64,000 nt of DNA, taken from contig JOEL01000005.1 of assembly GCA_000720995.1 (NCBI GenBank), positions 62,001 to 126,000 of the forward strand, read 5' to 3'. Under the pieces are notes generated by a model. The model did not search any database. It had not been told where the DNA came from and saw only the letters and a program-made list of their open reading frames with translations. How positions within the stretch are numbered: position 1 is the stretch's first letter; each line of letters starts with the position of its first letter. The stretch comes from Streptomyces celluloflavus. GTDB lineage: Bacteria > Actinomycetota > Actinomycetes > Streptomycetales > Streptomycetaceae. The position numbers and the translations under genes are program-made. This document shows positions 9,634 through 18,969 of this stretch, piece by piece.

Positions 9634-9988
9634 GTCAGACTCCTTGGGAAGTAGAGGTAAGGACGTCATGACGACTCTTGGCAACGTAACCCCACCGGAA
9701 CCCGCAGACCGCGGACGATGGTCCCGAGATCCGCCCCCACCCGCGATTGACGCCTTTGGTCCCCCGCCCAAGAGGCTGAAGGTCCCGAGAACGAGGGGGC
9801 ATCCGACTCATCCAAGGCCGCGTTCCGGTGGGCGAAGCTGGAGGCGGAGCACCCGAGGACGTGGCGCCCGGACCATGACAGGAGCCTGTGATGACCCCCG
9901 TTCAGCGACGGCCAGAGGTAGCGTCAGCCGGAAATTCATCATGACGTCCTGATGTAGAGCGCGTCAGACACGAACCGGGGAGAACGCG
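9634..9988. promoter_or_regulatory. Divergent promoter region with a shared inverted 12-bp element
   Basis: This 355-bp region separates tkt (minus) from the GntR regulator (plus) and holds no gene. The 12-mer TCATGACGTCCT occurs at 9939-9950, and its exact reverse complement at 9660-9671, each facing one of the divergent genes. Its core ATGACGTC is nearly symmetric. I read the pair as candidate operators of the adjacent GntR/HutC-type regulator; this is inference from position and repetition. Confidence 0.45.
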
Positions 9989-10717
9989 ATGGCCGGACAC
10001 AAGTACGCACAGGTACGCGACCACCTGCTGCGCCGCGTCAGCGACCTGCCGGTGGGCACCCAACTGCCCCCGGAGACCAAACTCTGCGAGGAGTACGAGG
10101 TCAGCCGCATCACGGTCCGCCGCGCCGTCGACGAACTCGTCGGAGACGGCCACCTCATCCGCGAACACGGGCGCGGCACCTTCGTCAGCCGCCCCCGCTA
10201 CGCGATGCGCCACCGCGAACGCTTCGTCAACGAGGTCACCGGCTTCTACACCCAGCTGACCCGCCAGGGCCACACGGTGACCTCCGAAGTCCTCGTACAG
10301 GAACGGGTACGCGCCGGAGCACGCATCGCCGCCCGGCTGCACACCAGCCCCGCCGCCGACGTCGTCCACCTCCAGCGGCTGCGCCGCGTCAACGGCGAAG
10401 TCCACCACCTCGCCGACTCCTACGTCGCCGTGGAGCGCTTCCCCGACCTGCTCACCGTGGACTTCACCGACCACTCCCTCTACGCGTACCTGCGCGCCCA
10501 CCACGACATCCTGCTCGCCCGCAACGAGATCGTCGTCAGCCTCCACCAGAGCGACGACCGCGAAGCCGGCCTGCTGGGCGTCGCCGCGGGCACCACCCTG
10601 CTCCTGGCGGTCTCGACCGTCTACGACCCGCACCGCAAACCGCTCGTCCACGGCACCTCCACCTTCCCGCCGAGCACGGGCGAACTCTCCTTCGACATCA
10701 CGGCCGAGGAGGACTGA
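9989..10717 (+). CDS. GntR-family regulator, HutC type
   Basis: This is a 242-residue regulator. An N-terminal winged helix (about 5-70, with PPETKL and SRITVRRAVDEL and a GRGTFV wing) precedes a UTRA effector domain (about 95-235). HutC-type UTRA domains bind small metabolites, often sugar phosphates, that release the DNA. It is the first gene before the PTS genes and divergent from tkt, so it probably controls both units and itself. The PTS EIIA gene begins 67 bp downstream. Confidence 0.88.
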   Translation: MAGHKYAQVRDHLLRRVSDLPVGTQLPPETKLCEEYEVSRITVRRAVDELVGDGHLIREHGRGTFVSRPRYAMRHRERFVNEVTGFYTQLTRQGHTVTSEVLVQERVRAGARIAARLHTSPAADVVHLQRLRRVNGEVHHLADSYVAVERFPDLLTVDFTDHSLYAYLRAHHDILLARNEIVVSLHQSDDREAGLLGVAAGTTLLLAVSTVYDPHRKPLVHGTSTFPPSTGELSFDITAEED

Positions 10718-10784
10718 CCCCCAGCAGGACCGGCCCCAACAGGGCCACCCGCCCACCCGCCCCGCACCCCGCAAAGGAGGGATC

Positions 10785-11243
10785 ATGCGACTGAGCACCC
10801 TGCTCACGCCCGACCGCATCGCCTTCAGCGACGAGCTCATGGAATGGCCCGACGCGGTACGGCGCGTCGCACAGCCCCTGCTCGACACCGGCGACATCAC
10901 CGCCGGCTACGTCGAGGCGATGACCGAATCCATCGCCGCCGGCGGCACCTACATCGACCTCGGCTTCGGCATCGCGCTGGCCCACGCCCGGCCGGAGAGC
11001 GGAGCCGTCCGGCCGGCCCTGGCCATGCTCCGCCTGACGGAGCCCGCCCCGCTGCTGGGGCAGCCCGAACACTCCGTGGACCTCTACTTCTGTCTCGCGG
11101 CGCCGGACGCCCATGTCCACACCGAGGCCATGGGATCGCTGGCCCGCCTCCTGTCCGACCCCGACACCCGCCACGCGCTGCGCGCCGCCGCCTGCGCGGC
11201 GGACGTCACCGCACTCATCACCCGATTCGAGGAGAACCGATGA
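10785..11243 (+). CDS. PTS EIIA component (mannitol/fructose class)
   Basis: This is a 152-residue EIIA of the PTS_EIIA_2 class. His67 in GIALAHARPE is the expected phosphorylation site, which takes phosphate from HPr and passes it to EIIB. A near-perfect AAAGGAGGG precedes the ATG. The stop overlaps the EIIB start by 4 bp (ATGA), which indicates coupled translation. Confidence 0.88.
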   Translation: MRLSTLLTPDRIAFSDELMEWPDAVRRVAQPLLDTGDITAGYVEAMTESIAAGGTYIDLGFGIALAHARPESGAVRPALAMLRLTEPAPLLGQPEHSVDLYFCLAAPDAHVHTEAMGSLARLLSDPDTRHALRAAACAADVTALITRFEENR

Positions 11244-11521
11244 AGATCATGGCCATGTGCAGCACCGGACTCGGCAGCAGCTTCATGCTCCGCATGAACA
11301 TCGAGGACGTCGTCAAGGAACTCGGCCTCCGAGACGTCCAGGTCGAGCACTCCGACCTCAGCTCCGCCAGCCCCACCAGCGCCGACGCCTTCTTCGTCGC
11401 CAAAGACCTGGAAGACGCCGCGCAGGGCCTCGGCGACGTCACCGTGATGGACAGCCTCATCGACAAGGACGAACTGCGCGCCAAGGTCAAGGCGCTGGCC
11501 GAGCGCCACGCCCTGGTGTAA
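11240..11521 (+). CDS. PTS EIIB component (ascorbate/lactose class)
   Basis: This is a 93-residue EIIB. Cys7 in MCSTGLGSS is the phosphocysteine, and the CxTGxGSS loop is typical of SgaB/UlaB-like proteins. It receives phosphate from the EIIA encoded just upstream and phosphorylates the sugar carried by EIIC. The start is fixed by the ATGA overlap with EIIA. Confidence 0.88.
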   Translation: MKIMAMCSTGLGSSFMLRMNIEDVVKELGLRDVQVEHSDLSSASPTSADAFFVAKDLEDAAQGLGDVTVMDSLIDKDELRAKVKALAERHALV

Positions 11522-11595
11522 CCCCCTTCCGCGGCCCGGCCGCACACCTCTACCCGGAGCCGTCCTTGCTCCGCAGCGCCGAGGAGGCGTGATCA

Positions 11596-13020
11596 GTGAA
11601 CGGATTTCTCAAGTCGCTGCTCGATGTGTTCAAGGAGCCATCGGTCGTCATCGGGCTGATCGCGCTGCTCGGTCTGCTGCTCCAGCGCAAGTCCCTCTCC
11701 GACACGGTGAAGGGCACCGTCAAGGCGTTCGTCGGGTTCCTCGTCCTCGCCGCCGGGGCCGCCGTGGTCTCCGGCGCGCTCACACCGTTCGGCGACATGT
11801 TCCAGCACGCCTTCGGGGTGCAGGGCGTGGTGCCGAACAACGAGGCCATCGTCGGCGAGGTCCTGACGGAGTTCGGTTCGCAGGCGGCACTGATCTTCTT
11901 CTTCGGCATGGTCGTGAACGTGCTCCTCGCCCGCTTCACCCGGCTGAAGTTCATCTACCTCTCCGGCCATGTCGCCCTCTACCTGGCCGCGATGATCGCC
12001 GTCATCCTGATGGCCAACGGCTTCGCCACCTGGGAAGCCGTGCTCTGGGGATCGCTCGCACAAGGACTGATCACCACCCTCTCCCCGGCGCTGGTCCAGC
12101 CGTGGGTGCGCCGGGTCACCGGACGCGATGAGGTGGCGCTCGGCCACACCGGCGGAGTCGGCATCTGGTTCGGCGGCCTGGTCGGCAAGGTCCTCGGCGA
12201 TGCCCGCAAGTCCAAGTCCACCGAGGACCTCAAGATCCCCCAGGGGCTCGGCTTCCTGCGCGACACCACCGTCGTCATCGCCACCTCGATGGGCGTCATC
12301 TACCTCCTCGTCACCCTGATCGCGGGCGCCGGCTACGTCGAGAGCCACCTCAGCGGGGGCCAGTGGTACCTGATCTGGGCCGTCATGCAGGCGGGCAAGT
12401 TCGCCGCCGGTGTGTTCGTGATCCTCGCCGGTGTCCGGGCCGTACTCGCCGAGATCCTCCCCGCGTTCAAGGGCATATCCGAGAAGCTGGTCCCCGCCGC
12501 GAAGCCCGCCCTCGACGTGCCGATCCTGTTCACCTTCGCGCCGAACGCCGTCCTCATCGGCTTCCTCGCCAGCTTCGTCGGCGGCCTGCTCGGCATGGGC
12601 CTGCTGGTCGGCCTGGGCACCACCATCATCATCCCGGGCGTGGTCGCGCACTTCATGACCGGTGCCGCGGCCGGTGTGGTGGGCAACGCCACCGGCGGCC
12701 GGCGCGGCGCGGTGCTCGGTGCCTTCGCCAACGGACTGCTGATCACCTTCCTCCCGCTCCTGGTGCTGCCCTTCCTGGGCAACGTGGGAATGAAGAACTC
12801 CACCTTCTCCGACGCCGACTTCGGTGTGGCGGGCTTCCTCGTCGGCGGCGCCGCCCAATGGGGCAAGTTCGCGGTGATCGGCCTCGTCCTGGTGTCGCTG
12901 GCCGCGGTCGTCGCCGGATCCGCCCTCGCCGGCCGGCGCCGGCCGGCCACCGCGTCCGACGCGGGTGACGAGGACGGTGCCGACGCCGGCCAGGACCGGG
13001 AGAACACCCTGACGAAGTGA
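11596..13020 (+). CDS. PTS EIIC permease (SgaT/UlaA ascorbate family)
   Basis: This is a 474-residue polytopic membrane protein with about 11 hydrophobic segments, the usual UlaA/SgaT size. The GTG start follows GAGGAGG by eight bases, 74 bp after EIIB. It would import and phosphorylate the substrate with EIIA and EIIB. In enteric bacteria this family takes up L-ascorbate, but no ulaG-like lactonase or ula decarboxylase/epimerase genes are near. The partners here are a transketolase and a HAD phosphatase, so the substrate should be left open. The charged C-terminal tail (about 445-474) is low-complexity. Confidence 0.88.
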   Translation: MNGFLKSLLDVFKEPSVVIGLIALLGLLLQRKSLSDTVKGTVKAFVGFLVLAAGAAVVSGALTPFGDMFQHAFGVQGVVPNNEAIVGEVLTEFGSQAALIFFFGMVVNVLLARFTRLKFIYLSGHVALYLAAMIAVILMANGFATWEAVLWGSLAQGLITTLSPALVQPWVRRVTGRDEVALGHTGGVGIWFGGLVGKVLGDARKSKSTEDLKIPQGLGFLRDTTVVIATSMGVIYLLVTLIAGAGYVESHLSGGQWYLIWAVMQAGKFAAGVFVILAGVRAVLAEILPAFKGISEKLVPAAKPALDVPILFTFAPNAVLIGFLASFVGGLLGMGLLVGLGTTIIIPGVVAHFMTGAAAGVVGNATGGRRGAVLGAFANGLLITFLPLLVLPFLGNVGMKNSTFSDADFGVAGFLVGGAAQWGKFAVIGLVLVSLAAVVAGSALAGRRRPATASDAGDEDGADAGQDRENTLTK

Positions 13021-13056
13021 GGTGACCGAGCCCGGGGTTCACACGATCCCGGCAGA

Positions 13057-13090
13057 AAGGGTCCGGGCCGGCGAGGCCGCCCGGACCCTT
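13057..13090 (+). terminator. Terminator of the PTS operon
   Basis: A hairpin with 12-bp perfect arms (AAGGGTCCGGGC / GCCCGGACCCTT) and a 10-base loop lies 36 bp after the EIIC stop. Confidence 0.85.
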
Positions 13091-13295
13091 CGCACGTCTC
13101 CCGAGGCACCGGTACCGCCCGGCGCCCGGCCCGGCGACCCGCCGCGCGGAAAGGCGTGCGCGCGGGCCGGGCCGGACCCCGCGTTCCGGGACGCCGACGG
13201 AGAGCCGGGAGAGGGACGGGGGAGGGGCCGGCGCCACCGCGGCGGACGACAAGATGGCAGCCACAAGCCACCCTCCCCGCACGCGAAAGTCCACC

Positions 13296-14156
13296 ATGAC
13301 CCCCCTGTTCCGCCGCCGCGGAATCCGGCACGCGCTCCTCGCCGCCGTCCTGGCCCTCCTGCTCACCAGCTGCTCGACGAACGCCCCCGCCGGGGACCGC
13401 CGCGACGCGGCCCCCGCGCACACCGGTGCGGGCCCCATCCGCCCGCCGGCCGCCCACGCGCCTTTCGACTACCAGTTGGGCGGCGCCTACCCTCCGCCGG
13501 ACGGCGTCCGGGCCCTCTCCCGTGACCGCTCGGCCGACCCCGCCCCCGGCCTGTACAACATCTGCTACGTCAACGCCTTCCAGACCCAGCCCGGCGACGC
13601 CGTCGACTGGTGGCGCGCGCACCACCCCGGCCTGCTGCTGCGCGATGCACGCGGCGGCCTCGTCATCGACGAGGACTGGGACGAACCGCTGCTCGACATC
13701 TCCACCCCCGGCACCCGCGAAGCCCTCCTCGACATCGTCGGACCCTGGATCGACGGCTGCGCGAAAGCCGGGTTCGACGCCGTCGAACCCGACAATCTCG
13801 ACTCCTACGAACGGTCGGACGGCCGGCTCACGGCGGACGACGCGGCGGCCTTCGCCACACTGCTGGCCCGCCGCGCCCACGACCGGGGGCTGGCCATCGC
13901 CCAGAAGAACACCACCGCCCTCCTCGACCGGCGCCGCCACATCGGGTTCGACTTCGCCGTCGTCGAGGAGTGCGCCCGCTACCGGGAATGCCCCGCCTTC
14001 GCCGACGCCTACGACGGCAAGGTCTTCGACATCGAGTACACGGCGAAGGACTTCGACGGCGCGTGCCGCCGGTGGGGCGAGCGCCTCTCCCTGACCCTGC
14101 GCGACCGCGACGTACGCCCCGCCGCCGAGCCCGGACACGTCTCCCGGCGCTGCTGA
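13296..14156 (+). CDS. GH114-like lipoprotein (endo-alpha-1,4-polygalactosaminidase family)
   Basis: This 286-residue predicted lipoprotein has a basic N-terminus, a hydrophobic stretch and a lipobox ending LLTSC with Cys26. The remainder resembles the GH114/TM1410 fold: a YICY-type strand (LYNICYVNAF), the acidic VIDEDWDE, the DAVEPDN strand end and AIAQKN. Those acidic strand ends are where family members place catalytic carboxylates. Such enzymes cut galactosaminoglycan-type polymers outside the cell. An earlier in-frame ATG at 13254 adds 14 residues but gives a poorer signal peptide. Neither start has a clear ribosome site. Confidence 0.75.
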   Translation: MTPLFRRRGIRHALLAAVLALLLTSCSTNAPAGDRRDAAPAHTGAGPIRPPAAHAPFDYQLGGAYPPPDGVRALSRDRSADPAPGLYNICYVNAFQTQPGDAVDWWRAHHPGLLLRDARGGLVIDEDWDEPLLDISTPGTREALLDIVGPWIDGCAKAGFDAVEPDNLDSYERSDGRLTADDAAAFATLLARRAHDRGLAIAQKNTTALLDRRRHIGFDFAVVEECARYRECPAFADAYDGKVFDIEYTAKDFDGACRRWGERLSLTLRDRDVRPAAEPGHVSRRC

Positions 14157-14308
14157 CGAGAAGGCCGGGCACCGCACACCGCCGGGCCCCGCACACCGCC
14201 GGGCGCCGCGGACGGGCGGACAGGTGGTGGCGCACCCCCGCTGTCGCGGCGCCCGCCGCCGGGCCTTGCGGGCGGGTCCCCTCAATTCGGGAGGTAGTAT
14301 GAACTTAT

Positions 14309-14366
14309 TGAGACATGACTGTCTCATTCAAGTCAGCTACGTTTCGAATTCAGATTGGGTGTCTCA
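14309..14366 (+). promoter_or_regulatory. Palindromic operator and third half-site before the MFS exporter
   Basis: TGAGACA-TGAC-TGTCTCA (14309-14326) is a perfect 7-bp inverted repeat with a 4-base spacer. A third copy of the half-site TGTCTCA lies at 14360-14366, 40 bp downstream, and shares its last base with the exporter's ATG. The segment is AT-richer than its surroundings. This is the layout of a TetR-type repressor site, but no TetR gene is adjacent, so the regulator must be elsewhere. Confidence 0.6.
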
Positions 14367-15919
14367 TGTTTTCGCGCAGTGCCCGGCCGCGCACCGGACA
14401 GGCGCAGCAGCGGGATCCGCGCCGCTGGATCGTCCTCGCCATCCTTTCCGGCAGCCTCCTGCTGCTCGCGATGGACACCACGATCCTCAACGTGGCCTTC
14501 CCGTCCCTGGTCTCCGACCTGCGGCCCGGATCCGTCGAACAGCTGTGGATCATCGACATCTACGCACTGGTCCTCTCCGGACTGCTGGTGACGGCCGGCG
14601 CGCTCGGCGACCGCCTGGGGCGCAAACGCCTGCTCATGATCGGCTTCGTGATCTTCGCGTTCGCCTCGCTCGCGGCCGTCTTCGCCACCCAGGCATGGCA
14701 CGTCATCGCGGCCCGCGCGCTGCTCGGCGTCGGCGGGGCGACGATCATGCCCTCGACGCTGTCGATCCTGCGGCACACCTTCACCGACGCACGGGAGCGG
14801 GCCTTCGCCTACGCCGTCTGGACGGCCGTCTTCGGCGGCGGCCTGGCACTGGGCCCCGTGGTCGGCGGCCTGCTCGTACAGGACTTCGGCTGGCAGTCGG
14901 CGTTCTTGCTGAACCTGCCGGTGGCCGCGCTGGCCATCGCGCTCGGCTCGTGGTTCCTGCCCGAGTCCCGCTCGCCGCGCGGCGGACGCTGGGACTGGTG
15001 GGGCGTGGGGCAGTCGATCGTCGGCATGCTCGCCCTCGCGGGCGGTATCAAGCAGCTCGGCAAGAGCGGCTTCGCCGACCCGCTGCCGTGGGCACTGCTG
15101 CTCCTGTCCGCCGTCGCCCTGACGGTGTTCGTACGCCGCCAGCTCCGGCTGGAGACCCCGCTGCTCCAGGTGCGCCTGTTCACGAACCGCTCCTTCAGCA
15201 TCGCCGCCGTCGCCATCTTCCTGGGCATGGTCGGCCTGGGCGCGGTGCTGTTCCTGGTCACGCAGTGGTTCCAGTACGCCGAGGGCTACAGCCCCCTCGA
15301 AGCGGGCATCCGGGTGCTGCCGGCACCGCTGGGCCTGATGATCACGGCGGTGCTCGCACCCTCGCTGATGCAGCGCTTCCCGATCCGGCACGTCCTCGGC
15401 CTGGGCCTGGTCGCGATGGCGGCGGGCCTGGCCCTGCCGTGGACCGTCGAGCGCTTCGGCGAGGTCGGCTACCCGGCCCTGGCCGCCTCGCTCGCCATCC
15501 TCGGCCTGGGCGTCGGACTCGCCATGACCGTGGCGTCGGTGACGCTGCTGGCAGCCACCCCGGCCCACGAGACCGGCGGCGCCGCCGCCATCGAGGAGAC
15601 CTGCTACGAGCTGGGCGCCGCACTCGGCGTCGCCATGCTCGGCAGCCTCGCCGTCGGCCTCTACCGGACGCACCTGCCCGCCCTCGACCTGAACGGACCC
15701 GAGCTGAACGCGGTACGCGACTCCGTCGGCGAGGCCGCACACGTGGCACAGACCCTGGGCGGACCGTTCGGCCAGTCCCTCCTGGACACGGTCTCCCGCG
15801 CCTACACCACGGCCGTCACCCCGACGTTCGTCGTCGCCGCCGTCCTGGCCCTGACCGCCGCCGCGGTGGTGTGGCGCTGGATCCCGAGAAACCTGCGCCC
15901 CACGGAGAACACCCACTGA
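14366..15919 (+). CDS. MFS exporter, DHA2 (14-TMS) drug-resistance family
   Basis: This is a 517-residue transporter with 14 predicted membrane segments. LAMDTTILNVAFPSL in helix 1 (motif D1), GDRLGRKR between helices 2 and 3 (motif A) and LGPVVGGLLV in helix 5 (motif C, proton antiporters) identify it as a DHA2 proton-drug exporter. I start it at 14366; an upstream in-frame ATG at 14315 would lie inside the operator palindrome. There is no good ribosome site, so the message may be leaderless. The substrate is unknown. A short relic of a second copy of this gene with its terminator is found at 27.36-27.48 kb. Confidence 0.88.
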   Translation: MFSRSARPRTGQAQQRDPRRWIVLAILSGSLLLLAMDTTILNVAFPSLVSDLRPGSVEQLWIIDIYALVLSGLLVTAGALGDRLGRKRLLMIGFVIFAFASLAAVFATQAWHVIAARALLGVGGATIMPSTLSILRHTFTDARERAFAYAVWTAVFGGGLALGPVVGGLLVQDFGWQSAFLLNLPVAALAIALGSWFLPESRSPRGGRWDWWGVGQSIVGMLALAGGIKQLGKSGFADPLPWALLLLSAVALTVFVRRQLRLETPLLQVRLFTNRSFSIAAVAIFLGMVGLGAVLFLVTQWFQYAEGYSPLEAGIRVLPAPLGLMITAVLAPSLMQRFPIRHVLGLGLVAMAAGLALPWTVERFGEVGYPALAASLAILGLGVGLAMTVASVTLLAATPAHETGGAAAIEETCYELGAALGVAMLGSLAVGLYRTHLPALDLNGPELNAVRDSVGEAAHVAQTLGGPFGQSLLDTVSRAYTTAVTPTFVVAAVLALTAAAVVWRWIPRNLRPTENTH

Positions 15920-15946
15920 CGGCCAGCCGGACGAGCACCGGCAACC

Positions 15947-15985
15947 GGACGCCCCCGCCTCCACGACTCGGAGACGGGGGCGTCC
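15947..15985 (+). terminator. Terminator of the MFS gene
   Basis: GGACGCCCCCGCCTCC pairs with GGAGACGGGGGCGTCC (one mismatch, 7-base loop), 27 bp after the stop. The 300 bp between here and 16290 contain no gene that I can support. Confidence 0.85.
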
Positions 15986-16289
15986 GTGCGTCGCAACCCG
16001 CGGCCTTCCCCGACCTGCGCCTTGCCGGAACTCCGGCTACCGACCCGCGCGTTCGCACGCGAGGACCATCACCCGGGGCTGTAGGGATGGGCCCGCGGCC
16101 GGGCAACTGGCGCACCATCCACGCCCGTTCGGACCCGGCCGCCCCATCGAGAGGCGGCCTCGACCTGGCCGATCCTGACCGTCCTGCCGCTTTCCGCCCA
16201 GCAGCGGCACCGGATCAACCCTGCGCCCCTCCCCGCGGTCATCTCCACCGATGACGGATGGCGATCAACGCGACCAAGGGAGCGACCAC

Positions 16290-17480
16290 ATGGCAGCACG
16301 ACGACGGCGGATGCGTCAGGGCGGAGCAGTCCTCGCGACGGCGGCGGTGGCGGCGATGACCGCCACGGCCTTCACCGCCCCGGCGCAGGCGCAGACGCGC
16401 GGTGGCGCGCACGACGCCACCCGGCGGGCGATGGACGCGGTCGTGGCGGGCGGCGTCCCCGGCGTCACCGGCCAGGCCAGTGACCGCCGCGGTGTCTGGA
16501 AGGGCGCGTCGGGCGTGGGCAACCTGAAGACGGGCGCGCCGCGCGGGGCCGACGACCGCTTCCGTATCGCCAGCATCACCAAGACCTTCGTGGCCACCGT
16601 CCTGCTCCAACAGGAGGCCGAGGGCGAACTGAACCTCGACGACACCGTGGAGAAATGGCTCCCCGGCCTCGTACGCGGCAACGGCAACGACGGCCGGAAG
16701 ATCAGCGTGCGCCAGCTCCTCAACCACACCAGCGGCCTCTTCGACTACACCAACGACCCCGACTACCAAGCCACGTACATGGTCAGCGACGGCTTCCTCA
16801 AGCACCGCTTCGAGACGCGCACCCCGCAGACCGCGGTACAGGTCGCCATGAGCCACCGGCCGGACTTCGCACCCGGCGCCAAGCACGCGTACTCCAACAC
16901 CAACTACGTCCTGGCCGGGCTGATCATCGAGGCGGCCGGCGGCAACTCGTACGCACACGAGGTCCGGCAACGCATCATCAAACCGCTGGGCCTGCGCGCC
17001 ACCACCGTGCCCGGCAACACCTCCCGCATGCCGCAGCCCAGCAGCCGCGCGTACTCCAAACTGTTCGTGGACACACCCGCCGGAAAGATCTACGACGTCA
17101 CCCTCCAGAACGCCTCCCAGTCCTGGGCCGACGGCGACATCATCTCCAGCGCGGCCGACCTGAACCGCTTCTTCGGCGCCCTGCTGGGCGGCAAGATACT
17201 GCCCCCCGAGCAGCTCAAGGAGATGAAGACGACCGTCCCGGACCCCGACGACCCCGCTGGCGGCGGCTACGGCCTCGGCCTGATCGCCGCCAACACCAGC
17301 TGCGGCGTCAGACTCTGGGGCCACAGCGGCGGCTGGCTCGGCTCCATCTCCAACGCCGTGACCACCGAGGACGGCCGCCACTCACTGGCGTACAACGCCA
17401 ACGGCGACTGGACGGCGGACGGGATGGCACAGGTCACGGAGGCGGAATTCTGCGGCGACGGCAAGCCGGGGAAGGGCTGA
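16290..17480 (+). CDS. Secreted serine hydrolase, beta-lactamase class C/DD-peptidase family
   Basis: This is a 396-residue exported protein. An arginine-rich start and Ala-rich core end at AQA near 35. The catalytic S95-I-T-K98 (SxxK), Y201-S-N203 and a late GHSGG (the KTG counterpart in this family) are all present. Such proteins are penicillin-binding DD-peptidases, esterases or class C-like beta-lactamases; motifs do not decide among them. I prefer 16290 over the ATG at 16251 because AGGGAG lies eight bases upstream and the signal peptide is then normal. Confidence 0.85.
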   Translation: MAARRRRMRQGGAVLATAAVAAMTATAFTAPAQAQTRGGAHDATRRAMDAVVAGGVPGVTGQASDRRGVWKGASGVGNLKTGAPRGADDRFRIASITKTFVATVLLQQEAEGELNLDDTVEKWLPGLVRGNGNDGRKISVRQLLNHTSGLFDYTNDPDYQATYMVSDGFLKHRFETRTPQTAVQVAMSHRPDFAPGAKHAYSNTNYVLAGLIIEAAGGNSYAHEVRQRIIKPLGLRATTVPGNTSRMPQPSSRAYSKLFVDTPAGKIYDVTLQNASQSWADGDIISSAADLNRFFGALLGGKILPPEQLKEMKTTVPDPDDPAGGGYGLGLIAANTSCGVRLWGHSGGWLGSISNAVTTEDGRHSLAYNANGDWTADGMAQVTEAEFCGDGKPGKG

Positions 17481-17656
17481 GTGCGGGGCCCGGCCGCCCC
17501 GGGACCACCGGGGGTTTCCCAGGGCAGCCGGGCCCGCCGGACACCGATCGCGCACCCGCCGAGGGCGAGCCGCGCGAGCGGTACGGGGCGGCGATTCGGG
17601 GCGGCGGTTCGAGGCGGCGCGGGAGACGGTGGCGCGACGACCCGAACGACCGGCCC

Positions 17657-18616
17657 TCAGCCCGCGGTCTCGGTCCCGGTCTTGATGAGCGGCGCGTCCT
17701 GTGTGAACTTCCGGAACCCGACGCCGTAGTACAGCCCGCGCGCCTGGGGATGCCCCGGCGCACCCAGGCACGCGACCGTCATATGGGTTGCCCCGGCCGC
17801 CCGCGCCAGGTGCATCCCGTGCAGAAGCATCGCCCTCGCCAGCCCGCGGCGCCGGTAGTCCGGATGCGTCCCGACCGGCTCGAACTCGGCGGTCCTGTTC
17901 GCTTCGTCGAGCCACATGATCGTCGAGGACGCCATCGTTCCGTTCGGCGCCTCCACCAGGATGTGCAGGTCGCCGCGGTACGGCGCCGTCCGCCGGACGC
18001 CTTGGTAGCTCTCGGCCGTGTACGTCGAGGGAGCCCAGGCATCCAGATGGGCCTGAACCGCGGCCTGCGGCCCGGCCTCGTCGGCGGTGCGGAATCGGAA
18101 TCCGTCCGGCAGTACCGGCTGCTCCACGTCGATGAGGTCCCGCTCGTTGAGCTGGGTCCAGGACCCGGCGCTGCCGAGCGAGGCCGGATCGGTCTCATAG
18201 CCGTGCGCCGCCCACCGCTTCAGGGCGAACTCATCGACGCCGCTCGGCACCACCGCACGCTCGACGCCCGCCGCCACACCGTCGTACCAGCCGATCACCT
18301 CGTCAACCAGCCCGGCGTGGTCGGGATGGACCTGATACGCCAGATACGCGCCGGTGACGTCCTTCACCGACCCGTCGCTCCGCCTCACCCGGCGCGGAAG
18401 AAAGACCCAGCCCCACGCCACCAGCTCCCCACCGGAGAACCACAGCCGGCGCCGCCAGCTCGCGCCCTCACCGGCGTGCCCCTTACCCCAGTTCCAGGCC
18501 AGCTCACCGAACGACGCATCGCTGTTCACCAGGTCTGGGCGGACGGCGGTGACACGCTGCGCCAGACCCTGCATCAACTGCACATCCGCGGCGGTCACCA
18601 GCTCGAAGTTCGCCAT
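17657..18616 (-). CDS. GNAT-family N-acetyltransferase
   Basis: This is a 319-residue protein, about twice a single GNAT domain. The C-terminal half holds a clear acetyl-CoA motif (RRRGLARAMLLHG near 245) and the following beta-alpha unit. The N-terminal half is GNAT-like but lacks a recognisable pyrophosphate loop, as in tandem-GNAT proteins where one half is inactive. The substrate is unknown. It is convergent with the serine hydrolase gene; the 176-bp gap between them has GC-rich inverted repeats that could terminate both. Confidence 0.8.
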   Translation of the reverse strand: MANFELVTAADVQLMQGLAQRVTAVRPDLVNSDASFGELAWNWGKGHAGEGASWRRRLWFSGGELVAWGWVFLPRRVRRSDGSVKDVTGAYLAYQVHPDHAGLVDEVIGWYDGVAAGVERAVVPSGVDEFALKRWAAHGYETDPASLGSAGSWTQLNERDLIDVEQPVLPDGFRFRTADEAGPQAAVQAHLDAWAPSTYTAESYQGVRRTAPYRGDLHILVEAPNGTMASSTIMWLDEANRTAEFEPVGTHPDYRRRGLARAMLLHGMHLARAAGATHMTVACLGAPGHPQARGLYYGVGFRKFTQDAPLIKTGTETAG

Positions 18617-18969
18617 GGTGCGCCACTGTGCCAGACCTCGCCAAGCCGTCCAACCGATATCCGGGGCCGCCGATCGCGGCGGTCACAGCGCAACGGGTGA
18701 AGCGCCTCGACGTGGGGACCTCCGCCGCGCTCTCGTCGCCGGTCATCGCCGGTCATCTCGTGGACGGCCGGCCGCCTTGAGGCTGAGCGCCCGCGCTGCG
18801 GCCAACGAGCTCTTCCAGGGGGCCCGAAGAGCTCCCTGCGGCAGCACGCCCCCGTTCTTATCGGCAGGGAGACCGGCCGCATGACCGGCCGGGGGTATCC
18901 GCCCCTGCCGGGATTCCGAATCAAAGCGGGGGAGCCCCGAATTCGGCGACGTCCGGCAGGGGCGGAGTC
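18617..18969. other. Intergenic, no gene seen
   Basis: There are several short GC-rich inverted repeats (around 18,740-18,765 and 18,865-18,960) but no open frame with family signals. The latter may terminate the minus-strand gene ending at 18970. Confidence 0.4.

Noticed and set aside
9667..9669. ATG as start of transketolase
   Set aside because: There is no ribosome site, and the 12 extra residues do not look like a family N-terminus. The TTG at 9633 has AAGGAG at ideal distance.
14299..14365. ATG at 14299 with a good GGGAGG upstream as the exporter start
   Set aside because: It is in a different frame from the exporter and leads into a frame without family similarity.
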